Part shown: piece after piece, positions 1 through 7,866 of the stretch
Numbering within the stretch: the stretch's first letter is position 1
Layout of the letters: every line of letters starts with the position of its first letter
Origin: Sphingobacterium haloxyli
GTDB lineage: Bacteria; Bacteroidota; Bacteroidia; Sphingobacteriales; Sphingobacteriaceae
Assembly (NCBI RefSeq): GCF_002980525.1
Contig: NZ_PVBQ01000002.1
Coordinates: 372,001-436,000 of the forward strand
DNA length: 64,000 nt
Direction: 5' to 3'
The notes under the pieces: model-generated
What the model was told of the DNA's origin: nothing
What the model saw: the letters and a program-made list of their open reading frames with translations, nothing else
Databases searched by the model: none
Program-made: the position numbers and the translations under genes

Positions 1-338
1 AAGGGTTTCTCAATATAGGCATCCGCTCCATATTCCAACCCTTCTATTTTTGATTGCAGACTATTCTTCGCCGTCAACATAATAAAAGGTATATGGCTGT
101 ACTTCTCATCGTCTTTCAGTTTAGTACAGAATTCATAGCCGTTTAACTGCGGCATCATAATGTCGCTGACGATCAGGTCCACGTCATGTGCATACACGTA
201 TTCCAAAGCCTCTTGTCCATTAAGCGCTTTGACGACCTCATACTTCTCCTCTAAGTCATCCGCTATAAAATCCAAGATGTCCACGTGGTCATCAGCTAAC
301 AAAATAACGGACTTTTCTATTCCCAAATCGATATGCAT
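1..338 (-). CDS. Response regulator, receiver domain (partial, runs off the window)
   Basis: The reverse strand encodes a receiver domain starting with ATG at 338, five bases after the stop of the sensor kinase gene. Visible receiver hallmarks are the acidic pair in LLADDHVDILDF, the phospho-acceptor Asp in LIVSDIMMPQLNG, and the Thr and Lys of FIMLTAK, ending in YIEKPF at the window edge. In the HTCS family the receiver is normally fused behind the kinase and is followed by an AraC-type helix-turn-helix; here the receiver has its own start codon, so kinase and regulator are separate polypeptides or a frameshifted HTCS. The DNA-binding end lies outside the window, so an AraC-type output is inferred. 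It is the natural candidate to bind the 21-bp-pitch direct repeats found upstream of five transcription units. Confidence 0.85.
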   Translation of the reverse strand, partial: MHIDLGIEKSVILLADDHVDILDFIADDLEEKYEVVKALNGQEALEYVYAHDVDLIVSDIMMPQLNGYEFCTKLKDDEKYSHIPFIMLTAKNSLQSKIEGLEYGADAYIEKP

Positions 339-343
339 AGCAT

Positions 344-3300
344 TTATAATGGTATCTCTAAAACAAATATATTCAAATTTTCTGAATTCTTTTTATAAAC
401 CAATGTGCCACCATGCAAAGAAGTAAATGAATAAGCTAGTGCGAGCCCGAGTCCCGACCCTTTAACGCGGTAATGTGTGCTGGCGCGTTGAAATGGTTCG
501 AAAATCTGTGTCATCTCCTCGTCGGACAATAGCATACCATCGTTTTTGACTTCCAGACAGAAATGGGTGTTGTCTATTTTTTTGTAGAGGTTGACGTGAA
601 CTTCTTTTTCGGCATATTTAAATGCATTAGACAAGAGGTTAGAGATAATCTTATACATAGCTTCAATATCTATATTCGCTTCCAGCTTTCGATCTAATGA
701 TTTGGATACCTTAATTTTTTTACTCTCTATGAAGGGGGTGAAATCTTGTAAACATATTAGAATAAGTGAACTGATCGATTGTTTTTTTAGCTTTAGCGAA
801 AATTCGTTACTCTCTACTTTTCTAAAATCCAGTAGATTATCGGTCATGGAGAGCAGTTTCTCTGTATTTTGATGAATCGTTTTTAACCACTTTTCTGACT
901 TTTTAGGTTCCGTGCCCAACATTATTTTTTCAAGTGGTGCTTTGATCAACGTCAAGGGTGTTTTAATATCGTGGGTTATCTGCATGAAGAAGTCCATCTT
1001 AGCCTTGTAAAGTTCTTTTTCCTTATGTGCTTTGATTTTCTCTAGTCGTTGTCTATTCTTTTCTTTCATTTTCTGATCATACCAATAGAGCACCATACCA
1101 ATTAACCCCAGAGAGAACAACGCATAAATAATGTAAGCGGGGACGCTAGCCCAAAAAGGAGGAAGTATGACGATTTCTAACGACTTGATATTTGAAATAG
1201 GCGTCTTGTTGGCGTCAGCAGCCATAACCTCGAACATATATTTCCCTGGGGGAATTTTTGTGAAATTTGCTTTGGTATTGTTCCGCAAAAAGGTCCAGGT
1301 AGTATCTAGCCCGACCAATCTATATAAATAGGATGTCGAATTTGCCGATGCAAAATTTAACGCAACAAAATCGAGACTAACGGTGGACTCATCGTATTTT
1401 AGTTTTATTTTTTCCGTATAAAGGATCGATTTGGAAAGTGCGCTGGTTTTGTCTTCTATCGTCAGCTCATGCTGGTTTGTCTGGATGCCGGTAATGTAGA
1501 TGGGAGTCTCGAAATCTGTTTTGTAAAGATCGGTGACGGATGACGGATTGAACCTGATCAGCCCTTTGGATGCGCCAAAATAAAGTAACCCTTTAGAATC
1601 CTTGAAGGCAGAGTTATAATTAAATTGGAGGTCTAGCAGGCCGTGTTCCAGCTTATAAGTATCGATGCTGTATGAACGGATATCCATTCTGACCAATCCC
1701 CTTGTTGTCGATATCCAAAGGTTCCCAGAATCATCCTCCTGCATAGCTAAAATAAGGTTGCTCGGCAAACCGTCTTTTGACGTGAAACGTTTAAAAGACT
1801 GCTTTTTTTTGTCGTAAAGGCATAATCCGCTCTCTGTCGCCACCCAAATTTGGCCCTTTGAATCTTGAAACACGCGATTCACGCGGTTACTGCTAATCGA
1901 AGACGGATTTTTGGGGTCATGTATAAATCGTATCGGTTTTTCTTCTCCAGAACGGAGCATATACAGCCCGTCGCGCCACGTGGTGAACCATAATGTATGC
2001 TCCTTGTCCTCGAAGATAGACGTGAAAAAAATATGTCCTGGAGCCGCTGTAAAACGCACAAAGCGATTTTCTCCGGGAATAAACTGAAAAATCCCAGGGG
2101 CAGTGGCTAACAGAATTTCACCTTTAGCGGTTTTGTAGATATGATAAATAAAATTGCTTTTTAACGCTTGGTTGGTATTATTGGAGTCGAAATGGCCAAT
2201 TACCTTTTTGCTTCTTACGTCAATGACGTCGAGACCTTGAAAGAACGTGCCGATAAGCAGGCTGTCCCCAGAAATTAGTAGCCCATGTATATTGGAGTGC
2301 GCTAAGCCATCTGCTGGTCCGAAATTGACGAAACTATTGGTTTGTTGATTCCAATAAGTTAGCCCTTGATCCTCGGTTCCTATCCAAAGATTTTTTTGCT
2401 TGTCTTCTACAATCTCCCTGACAGCATGCCCCCCTATAGCGTTGGGCGAGTTGCGGGGAAATATCTTTTCGAAGAGGTTATGCTGAGGATGATAATAATT
2501 TATTCCTCCGAAAAAAGTACCTATCCATATCCCGTCTTGGTTATCCTTCATAACAGCATAAATGGCGTTATCCGAAAGACTCCACGGGTTATCTTTTTCA
2601 TGTGTGATATGTGTACTTTTATCTGTATCCATTTCATGGACGATGAGGCCACTTTCAGTTCCTATCCAGAGCTGATTGTCGTTTATTTGCGTTATTGCTC
2701 GAACATAGAGCGGTTTATTGCCGAACTCCTTGACGATATGCTGGCTAGTTTCTGTGTCTCTGTTCCACTTATAAACGCCATGGTGGGACGTCCCGATCCA
2801 AATATCGTTGTTGTGGTCTACAAACAGCTCTTCCACACCGCCTTTAAATTGCTTATCACTAGAAAAAGTGTACTCCTTCCCGCTGCTCACATGGCAGATA
2901 CTTTCCTTCAATCCTACCCAGACTTCGTCATTCTGATCGATACAGAAGGCGTGCGTTTTTTCCTTCCACCGCTCTGCGTATGTTTTATCCACTTTTTGAG
3001 TTTTGGGATCATATTTATGCAGACTACTATTGGAAATAAACCAGATATTTCCCTGACGGTCTTCCGAAATCTGTAAGCTTTCACTTTTATAAACTTTATC
3101 AAAAAGCGAAAATTCCTCCTGCTGGGGATCGTATATATAAATGCCCTGATCCGTTCCCACCCATATTTCGTTTGTTTCGCGAACCATGAGGCTGTGGATC
3201 AGGTTGCTCCCTAAACTTTTTTCGTTTTCTGATTCATGGAAATAATTCTTGAAGCGATAGCCATCAAACCTGTTCAAACCATCCCTGGTGCCAAACCAAA

Positions 3301-3451
3301 TAAAGCCGTCCTTATCTTGTACGCTGCACAATATAGCGTTATTCGAGAGCCCCCTGTTGACCTGAAAATGATTGAAATAATAGGGGGGAGCTCCATTAAG
3401 GAACGTATAGGAAAAACACAGCAGTAGAAACAACCAACATTTTGCGGACAT
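344..3451 (-). CDS. HTCS-like sensor histidine kinase (Reg_prop/Y_Y_Y sensor, no fused receiver)
   Basis: This 1035-residue membrane protein has a signal peptide, then a periplasmic sensor built from many Reg_prop blades of the type IWVGTDQGIYIYD and LWIGTESGLIVHE (about residues 30-650), a Y_Y_Y domain (about 690-765), one transmembrane helix near 770-795, and a cytoplasmic kinase core. The dimerisation motif THDIKTPL carries the phospho-acceptor His at about 827, the N box is ISNLLSNAFKYA and the G2 box GSGLGL. The G1 box reads NDGMLL rather than DxGxGI, a mild deviation. The protein ends right after the ATPase domain, unlike a full HTCS of about 1300-1400 residues, and the receiver follows as a separate gene. 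Such sensors bind oligosaccharides in the periplasm and switch on PUL genes. Promoter region is shared with the divergent epimerase gene. Confidence 0.93.
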   Translation of the reverse strand: MSAKCWLFLLLCFSYTFLNGAPPYYFNHFQVNRGLSNNAILCSVQDKDGFIWFGTRDGLNRFDGYRFKNYFHESENEKSLGSNLIHSLMVRETNEIWVGTDQGIYIYDPQQEEFSLFDKVYKSESLQISEDRQGNIWFISNSSLHKYDPKTQKVDKTYAERWKEKTHAFCIDQNDEVWVGLKESICHVSSGKEYTFSSDKQFKGGVEELFVDHNNDIWIGTSHHGVYKWNRDTETSQHIVKEFGNKPLYVRAITQINDNQLWIGTESGLIVHEMDTDKSTHITHEKDNPWSLSDNAIYAVMKDNQDGIWIGTFFGGINYYHPQHNLFEKIFPRNSPNAIGGHAVREIVEDKQKNLWIGTEDQGLTYWNQQTNSFVNFGPADGLAHSNIHGLLISGDSLLIGTFFQGLDVIDVRSKKVIGHFDSNNTNQALKSNFIYHIYKTAKGEILLATAPGIFQFIPGENRFVRFTAAPGHIFFTSIFEDKEHTLWFTTWRDGLYMLRSGEEKPIRFIHDPKNPSSISSNRVNRVFQDSKGQIWVATESGLCLYDKKKQSFKRFTSKDGLPSNLILAMQEDDSGNLWISTTRGLVRMDIRSYSIDTYKLEHGLLDLQFNYNSAFKDSKGLLYFGASKGLIRFNPSSVTDLYKTDFETPIYITGIQTNQHELTIEDKTSALSKSILYTEKIKLKYDESTVSLDFVALNFASANSTSYLYRLVGLDTTWTFLRNNTKANFTKIPPGKYMFEVMAADANKTPISNIKSLEIVILPPFWASVPAYIIYALFSLGLIGMVLYWYDQKMKEKNRQRLEKIKAHKEKELYKAKMDFFMQITHDIKTPLTLIKAPLEKIMLGTEPKKSEKWLKTIHQNTEKLLSMTDNLLDFRKVESNEFSLKLKKQSISSLILICLQDFTPFIESKKIKVSKSLDRKLEANIDIEAMYKIISNLLSNAFKYAEKEVHVNLYKKIDNTHFCLEVKNDGMLLSDEEMTQIFEPFQRASTHYRVKGSGLGLALAYSFTSLHGGTLVYKKNSENLNIFVLEIPL

Positions 3452-3515
3452 GTAAACAGGTTTATCTTATAAAAATAGGAGAAGTTTTTATAATGGGCAA
3501 TGGAAAAAAGCTTTT

Positions 3516-3544
3516 GAGACAAATTCCTGCTATAATGAGACGAT
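3516..3544 (+). promoter_or_regulatory. Candidate HTCS operator, site 1 (21-bp-pitch direct repeat)
   Basis: GAGACAAA at 3516 is followed exactly 21 bases later by GAGACGAT at 3537. The same arrangement occurs at four other PUL promoters in this window. A TATAAAC element lies downstream at 3587-3593. The site sits between the divergent kinase and epimerase genes; because its orientation matches the plus strand, the epimerase/GH43 pair is the more likely target. This is the weakest of the five by sequence, but the spacing is exact. Confidence 0.5.
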
Positions 3545-3610
3545 TTTGATTGTAATAGCCTATATTTTTTGACATATTTGAGCTTTTATAAACCTTGTCA
3601 CAACACAGCC

Positions 3611-4750
3611 ATGAAAAATACATCGTTACTTATCGTACTCTTATCAGCCTTATTAGGTTCTTGCGAAGGTACGTACGAGGAGAAAACCGCTTCCGGTCTT
3701 GAACGAAAGAACTTTCAGAGCCATATAAACGGTAAAAAAACAGATTTATTCGTCTTGAAAAATAACTCGGGCGCAGAGGTGTGTATCACAAATTACGGTG
3801 GCCGGGTCGTCTCTTTAATGGTTCCTGGTCGCGATGAAGCGCTGCACGACGTCGTTTTAGGTTTTGATAATATACAGGAATACGTTGATAAACCGTCTTC
3901 ATTTGGTGCTACCGTAGGTCGGTTTGCCAACAGAATTGCCTATGGGGAATTTGTGCTGGACGGCGATACCATTTCGCTTGATTTAAATAATGGTGCACAT
4001 ACGATTCATGGCGGAGCGGCGGGCTGGCAAAATCAGGTGTTTGACGCGGAACAGCCATCGGATAGTTTACTCGTGTTGCGTTATGTGTCGAGAGATGGGG
4101 AATCAGGTTTCCCGGGCGAGGTAAATGTTAAGGTAACCTTTACTTTAAGCGAACCGCATGCATTAAAAATAGATTATTTCGCAGAGACCGATAAGAAAAC
4201 GGTTATCAACATGACAAACCATAGTTTCTTTAACTTGTCGGGTACCCCAGAGAACACCGTATTAGACCATGTTCTTTTAGTCCATGCGGATGCTTATACA
4301 CCATTGGATAGCCAACTTATCACAACGGGAGTATTAGAAAAAGTGGCTAACACCCCATTTGATTTTACGAATGCTGTTTCGATCGGGGCCGCCTTGGCAC
4401 GTGATCGTTCACATGAACAGTTGCAACTCGCACAAGGTTTTGACCATAATTACGTTCTACAGACGAAAGGTAAACTGGAAATCCCCGCAGCTCGGGTATA
4501 TGCGCCGACTACAGGCATATTGCTCAATATATACACGACAGAACCAGGTATACAAGTATATAGTGGCAATATGTTAGACGGCTCGCGAAGAGGGAAGAAG
4601 GGAATAGATTACCATAAACAAACCGGCCTCTGTCTGGAGCCTCAACATTATCCGGATTCCCCTAATAAACCAGCTTGGCCTTCGACGGTGTTGGAGCCGG
4701 GAGAGAAGTTTGTAAGTTCTAGTATTTATCGTTTTAGCATTAAGAAGTAG
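3611..4750 (+). CDS. galM: Aldose 1-epimerase (galactose mutarotase), lipoprotein
   Basis: Interconverts alpha and beta anomers of free sugars such as galactose. The ATG at 3611 begins MKNTSLLIVLLSALLGSCEG, a lipoprotein signal with the acylated Cys in LGSC, so I prefer it to the in-frame ATG 42 bases upstream; the enzyme is therefore periplasmic or surface-attached. Family motifs visible are NGAHTIHGG, the catalytic His region TNHSFFNLSG, GFDHNYVL, and the C-terminal LEPQHYPDSPN that carries the catalytic Glu. Length (379 residues) fits the secreted Bacteroidota form. The GH43 gene follows four bases after the stop, so the two are co-transcribed; the pairing suggests mutarotation of sugars released by the PUL enzymes. 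Confidence 0.93.
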   Translation: MKNTSLLIVLLSALLGSCEGTYEEKTASGLERKNFQSHINGKKTDLFVLKNNSGAEVCITNYGGRVVSLMVPGRDEALHDVVLGFDNIQEYVDKPSSFGATVGRFANRIAYGEFVLDGDTISLDLNNGAHTIHGGAAGWQNQVFDAEQPSDSLLVLRYVSRDGESGFPGEVNVKVTFTLSEPHALKIDYFAETDKKTVINMTNHSFFNLSGTPENTVLDHVLLVHADAYTPLDSQLITTGVLEKVANTPFDFTNAVSIGAALARDRSHEQLQLAQGFDHNYVLQTKGKLEIPAARVYAPTTGILLNIYTTEPGIQVYSGNMLDGSRRGKKGIDYHKQTGLCLEPQHYPDSPNKPAWPSTVLEPGEKFVSSSIYRFSIKK

Positions 4751-4754
4751 GGGC

Positions 4755-5732
4755 ATGACAAGCAAATACTTCATGTTGGCGATTCTACTGTTTTGGTCTT
4801 GCAAAAGCAGTAGCAATTCTACAGTACCTCCCGAACAAAACAAGACGTCGACGGAGGTCGAAATAATCGAAAATAAATTACCCATTGCAGATCCCTACGT
4901 ATTGTATCACAACGGTACATATTACGCCTACGGAACGCGGGTCAACGGTTTTGAAGTTTATATCTCCGAAGATTTAAAACATTGGAAACGTAGCGAGCAT
5001 TTGGCGTTATCTCCAGAGAATTCTTGGGGCGACAGGTGGTTTTGGGCGCCGGAAGTTTATTACGTGGAATCGAAAAATAAGTTTTATATGTTCTATTCGG
5101 TCGATGAGCATATCTGCGTAGCAACATCTAGTAAGCCTGAGGGACCATTTATACAACAGGAACAAAAGCCTATTGTAAGTGAAAAAGCGATCGATACGCA
5201 CTTTTATATTAATGAGGATGGTACACCTTATCTTTACTTTGTACGCTTTACGGGAGGCAATGTGATATGGGTAGCCGAAATGGACGACGACTTAAGAAGT
5301 ATCAAACCAGAGACCCTGACCGAATGTATCCGTGCGCAAGAGCCATGGGAGAGAAAACAAGGGACGATTGCGGAGGGACCATCAGTGCTTAAGCGCGGTG
5401 ATACTTTCTATTTGATGTATTCGGCTAACCATTTCGAGAGTAAAGATTACGCTGTCGGGTATGCCACAGCTACATCGCCAAAAGGACCTTGGAAGAAGTA
5501 CGAAGGAAATCCTATTTTACGCCGGGATATGCCAGCAGCCTCTGGGCTGGTTGGGACAGGGCATGGTGCGCCTTTCGTTACCCCCAATGGTGGATTTAAA
5601 TATATTTATCATGCGCATGCTAGCGAAAATAGTGTAGGGCCGCGCACGTCTTATATAAACGACATGGAGTTTTCAGCAGATGGTGTTATTCGTATTTTCG
5701 GCGATGCCATCCATCCGGTGGTGGTGAAGTGA
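4755..5732 (+). CDS. GH43-family glycosidase, lipoprotein
   Basis: A 325-residue five-bladed beta-propeller enzyme of family GH43, whose members act on arabinofuranosides, xylosides or beta-galactosides. The signal ends in LLFWSC (lipobox). The three acidic active-site positions expected for GH43 are visible: the general base Asp in PIADPYVLY, the pKa-modulating Asp in KAIDTHFY, and the general acid Glu in TIAEGPSVL. It resembles the GH43 at 24489 in length and motif wording (DLKHW/DLKTW, FWAPEVYY/FWAPEVYK, YLMYSANHF/YMMYSANFF), so they are probably paralogs. It is the second gene of the epimerase operon. Exact substrate is not readable from sequence. Confidence 0.9.
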   Translation: MTSKYFMLAILLFWSCKSSSNSTVPPEQNKTSTEVEIIENKLPIADPYVLYHNGTYYAYGTRVNGFEVYISEDLKHWKRSEHLALSPENSWGDRWFWAPEVYYVESKNKFYMFYSVDEHICVATSSKPEGPFIQQEQKPIVSEKAIDTHFYINEDGTPYLYFVRFTGGNVIWVAEMDDDLRSIKPETLTECIRAQEPWERKQGTIAEGPSVLKRGDTFYLMYSANHFESKDYAVGYATATSPKGPWKKYEGNPILRRDMPAASGLVGTGHGAPFVTPNGGFKYIYHAHASENSVGPRTSYINDMEFSADGVIRIFGDAIHPVVVK

Positions 5733-5957
5733 TCTTTTGTTAAAATGCTGCTTGTTCATAGTCCATCGGAATTTAGGCAATGTCCATAGCTTTTGCGAAA
5801 GTTAGATCTGCATCTGTCGGTGCTCACCGCTACCACTTGATATCTCATCATCTTCAACTCAGATTCGATTTCCTGAAGACCAGATTACTGCACGTTACAG
5901 TAAGAACACCAGCCGTAAGGCCGTGTCCCGTGCGAGTGTGCAGATATTTTAGATGCG

Positions 5958-5987
5958 TTTGATTTATAATTTGTATACTTGTCTTTG
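5958..5987 (+). promoter_or_regulatory. Candidate promoter of the truncated island gene
   Basis: TTTG at 5958-5961 and TGTCTTTG at 5980-5987 with 18 bases between resemble the Bacteroidota sigma promoter (TTTG, 17-21 bases, TAnnTTTG; here TG replaces TA). The predicted start of transcription is a few bases before the ATG at 6002. The stretch from 5733 to 5957 contains nothing else I recognise. Confidence 0.4.
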
Positions 5988-6001
5988 TACAAATAATATT
6001 G

Positions 6002-6241
6002 ATGAAAGATGTTAAATCAGAATTACAAAATATCATTTGTGGAAATGGACAGGTTGGCGATCAAAGCCAACTCCGAAAAATCCAAAATTTCGTTAGAAGT
6101 CATGCGTGCACAGGTCAAGAATCTGAAAAACAAGAGCGTCTCAAATGTGAAGAAGAAAAGCTTATCGTAAATGTCAAATCCTCCCATTTTGTACATGTAC
6201 ATAGCCCCGCCCACCATGTACTTAACGACTATGTACAGTGA
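6002..6241 (+). pseudogene. N-terminal remnant of a mobile-element protein (polyvalent-protein-kinase-like)
   Basis: The first ~54 residues, from MKDVKSELQNIICGNGQ to CEEEKLI, resemble from memory the start of a Bacteroidota family annotated as putative polyvalent protein kinase domain proteins, which occur on conjugative and integrative elements and are normally 200 residues or more. After about base 6165 the reading continues into 25 residues unlike that family and stops at 6241. I therefore read it as a gene cut by insertion or deletion. A promoter-like element lies just upstream. The family assignment rests on remembered wording, not on a search. Confidence 0.4.
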
Positions 6242-6892
6242 CATAATCAACAAGTTACTGTAGTTGTTAGTTTTGAACAGTGTCAAAATACACTTGTTGC
6301 CTGACACGGCGACAATGTCCTTTGAATGGTCAATGACTGCACGGCACTGTTCAGAGATGTTCCGTGCATGAATGACTGCATCCTTGTAGCGGATGGCAAA
6401 GTCACGTAACATAAGCAATAGCTCACTTGACATATTAACTATGTCAGGGAACAATGTCAATATGTTACGTGCAGGTATTCACATGTATATGCACAAAGAC
6501 ACGGTGAAATATCTCTTTGCTGTTTTCCCGCGCACCGGTGTGCTGTCGTCGTACGACTTGAACAGTACGCGGGGCAAGGATGTCGTTCTTTCGTATGGGA
6601 TTGCAATGCATTTGCCCACCGAGACCATGAAGTCGGCCTTCTTGTTTATCTCCCTGTCCTGGATATTCGTTTTTCCCTCTCGCGAGACGAGACTGTTGTC
6701 CTTCTTGCGCATATCCCTGTGCATGGTCAGCAAACTTCTGTGCACGAAAATGTTCTCGGCATACGACAATACGTTTGTTTTGGGCAACGGAATAGTCACC
6801 CCATATGCCGAGGCGAAAAAGATGGCCGGAAGTTTCATCAGGTAGGACAACGAAACGATTTTGACGGACGACGAAGTGATTCTCCTGCCCAA
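6023..6892 (-). pseudogene. Unrecognised degraded minus-strand reading frame(s) in the accessory island
   Basis: Two open stretches (6892-6479, 137 codons, and 6460-6023, 145 codons) lie in the same minus-strand frame and are separated by a single stop near 6480, so together they could be one interrupted gene. The first contains a basic segment (VHRSLLTMHRDMRKKDN), the second a hydrophobic stretch (LLIMSLYIVVKYMVGGAMYMY). The last ~140 bases overlap the opposite-strand remnant at 6002-6241, so the end is not real coding. Plus-strand frames are also open here (6393-6845), which is typical of DNA without clear coding signal. I recognise no family; this is a low-confidence placeholder for what fills 6242-7080. 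Confidence 0.2.
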
Positions 6893-7096
6893 CGACCTAA
6901 CACTTCCGTCCGCCGAAGCGATACTTCCGTCCGGGTTGCTGATGTCTTATTTCCCTAAAAGACAATCCTATAGAGGAAATAGAAAGGCTGAAATAGTTTT
7001 AACATTCTATAAGTTTTGAAAGGTGTTTTCTGATGAAGGAAGCACTTTTTTTGGTTTACACTCTTGTAACTACCCTAATATGAAACGATTCCAATT

Positions 7097-7114
7097 TGGC
7101 ACACGCGTGTGCCA
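7097..7114. repeat. 18-bp perfect palindrome at a gene-fragment junction
   Basis: TGGCACACGCGTGTGCCA is its own reverse complement over all 18 bases. It sits exactly where the plus-strand reading frame of the 7109-7345 fragment becomes protein-like and where upstream sequence is degenerate, so it may be an integration, excision or resolution site, or an operator. Confidence 0.6.
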
Positions 7115-7345
7115 GATTTTGTAAATGCTAAGGGACGGAAGTTTCCGGTAGTCGTTGGAGAAAATCCTCCATTGATAAATGCCTATTTTTTTAGAGTAGA
7201 CCAAGTTGGTAATGTGGTGTTTATCAAAAACGGACGTTTTTATGCTGTTCCGAAGAACAAAGGTATGGATACAGCATTGATCCAATCCATAATTGAAGGT
7301 GCGGATCCCTACATTAAATCCGATAACACATTTATGTATGATTAA
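7109..7345 (+). pseudogene. C-terminal fragment of an unrecognised island protein
   Basis: The frame reads PDFVNAKGRKFPVVVGENPP and goes on through VVFIKNGRFYAVPKNKGMD to a natural stop at 7345. It has the even, well-mixed composition of a real, conserved protein, but has no credible start: the only initiator is a GTG inside the palindrome at 7097-7114, and an ATG at 7080 is in another frame. I read it as the 3' part of a gene whose 5' part has been lost or lies in a shifted frame. I cannot assign a family. The next gene starts 13 bases later with a good ribosome-binding site, suggesting the two were an operon. Confidence 0.35.
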
Positions 7346-7358
7346 TGTAGGAGGGATA

Positions 7359-7580
7359 ATGAAGATAATTAGAATAATTGCATGCATATGTCTATGCTAT
7401 GGCAAGGCATATAGTCAGGTAACTGATAGTATTCAGGGTTTTGTGAGAGACAATATAAATAGTGCTGTTCCGCGATTAGGCTTGAGGCCTTATTTCATTG
7501 AGCAGGCAGTGGAAAACGGATTGCTGGACTGGGGATATCGTCCTTTGGATGTCGAAAAGGAGTTCAAAGCGGTTTTGTAA
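7359..7580 (+). CDS. Small secreted protein of unknown function (3' end probably altered)
   Basis: ATG at 7359 is preceded by an excellent Shine-Dalgarno (GGAGGG at about 7350-7355), so this start is preferred over an upstream initiator at 7293. It encodes a signal peptide (MKIIRIIACICLCYGKAYSQ) and about 53 further residues (SIQGFVRDNINSAVPRLGLR and on). Its last ~20 codons overlap, on the other strand, the GH105 stub, whose similarity to the intact GH105 extends to about 7540-7580. The natural C-terminus may therefore have been replaced by read-through into GH105 DNA. Function unknown. Confidence 0.4.
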   Translation: MKIIRIIACICLCYGKAYSQVTDSIQGFVRDNINSAVPRLGLRPYFIEQAVENGLLDWGYRPLDVEKEFKAVL

Positions 7581-7832
7581 ATATTTAGTAAGATATTTGT
7601 CCTGCGTCAATTCGGCAAAGTTGAGACCACTTTTCCAGTAGAACGTCTGTGGGTAGCCGATCCATTTTCCGGCGTGCAAAGCATTGCCCATATACACAAA
7701 ACGATAGGCGATGAGTCTGCCCACTTCCTTTGGTGCATAGCCTTTTGGAAAGTCCGTCAGTTCTTTTTGCTGGGCAAAGGAGAACAGAACGGAGAAAGTC
7801 GTTAAACATAAAAGTAATGTTTTTTTAAGCAT
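7476..7832 (-). pseudogene. GH105 unsaturated glycuronyl hydrolase, N-terminal stub
   Basis: From ATG at 7832 the protein starts with a signal peptide (MLKKTLLLCLTTFSVLFSFA) and then ELTDFPKGYAPKEVGRLIAYRF, ALHAGKWIGYP and a segment ending LQNRFELLF. This matches position by position the start of the intact GH105 gene at 9035-10141 (KSFPTGSTPKEVGKRLANHF, LYAGKWMHYA, LEDKFEPFF). After roughly 85-95 residues the similarity fades and the frame ends at 7476, so about three quarters of the enzyme, including the catalytic region, is gone. It is the last gene of the minus-strand SusC operon, 34 bases after the GH130 stop, and was truncated at its junction with the accessory island. Confidence 0.8.
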
Positions 7833-7866
7833 AATACTGTTTTTTATAATGTGTACTGTAGTATTT

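Noticed and set aside
2366..3076. Long open frame (236 codons) antisense to the sensor kinase
   Set aside because: It lies wholly inside the Reg_prop repeats on the other strand, has no ribosome-binding site and no protein-like motif pattern; repeats in the kinase create the open frame.
6189..6200. Palindrome TGTACATGTACA in the island
   Set aside because: Twelve bases of simple alternating symmetry in TGTAC-rich DNA; too short and low in complexity to stand as a site.
6393..6845. 150-codon plus-strand frame in the accessory island
   Set aside because: Both strands are open here. The plus frame has no family resemblance and no ribosome-binding site, so it was not called as a gene.
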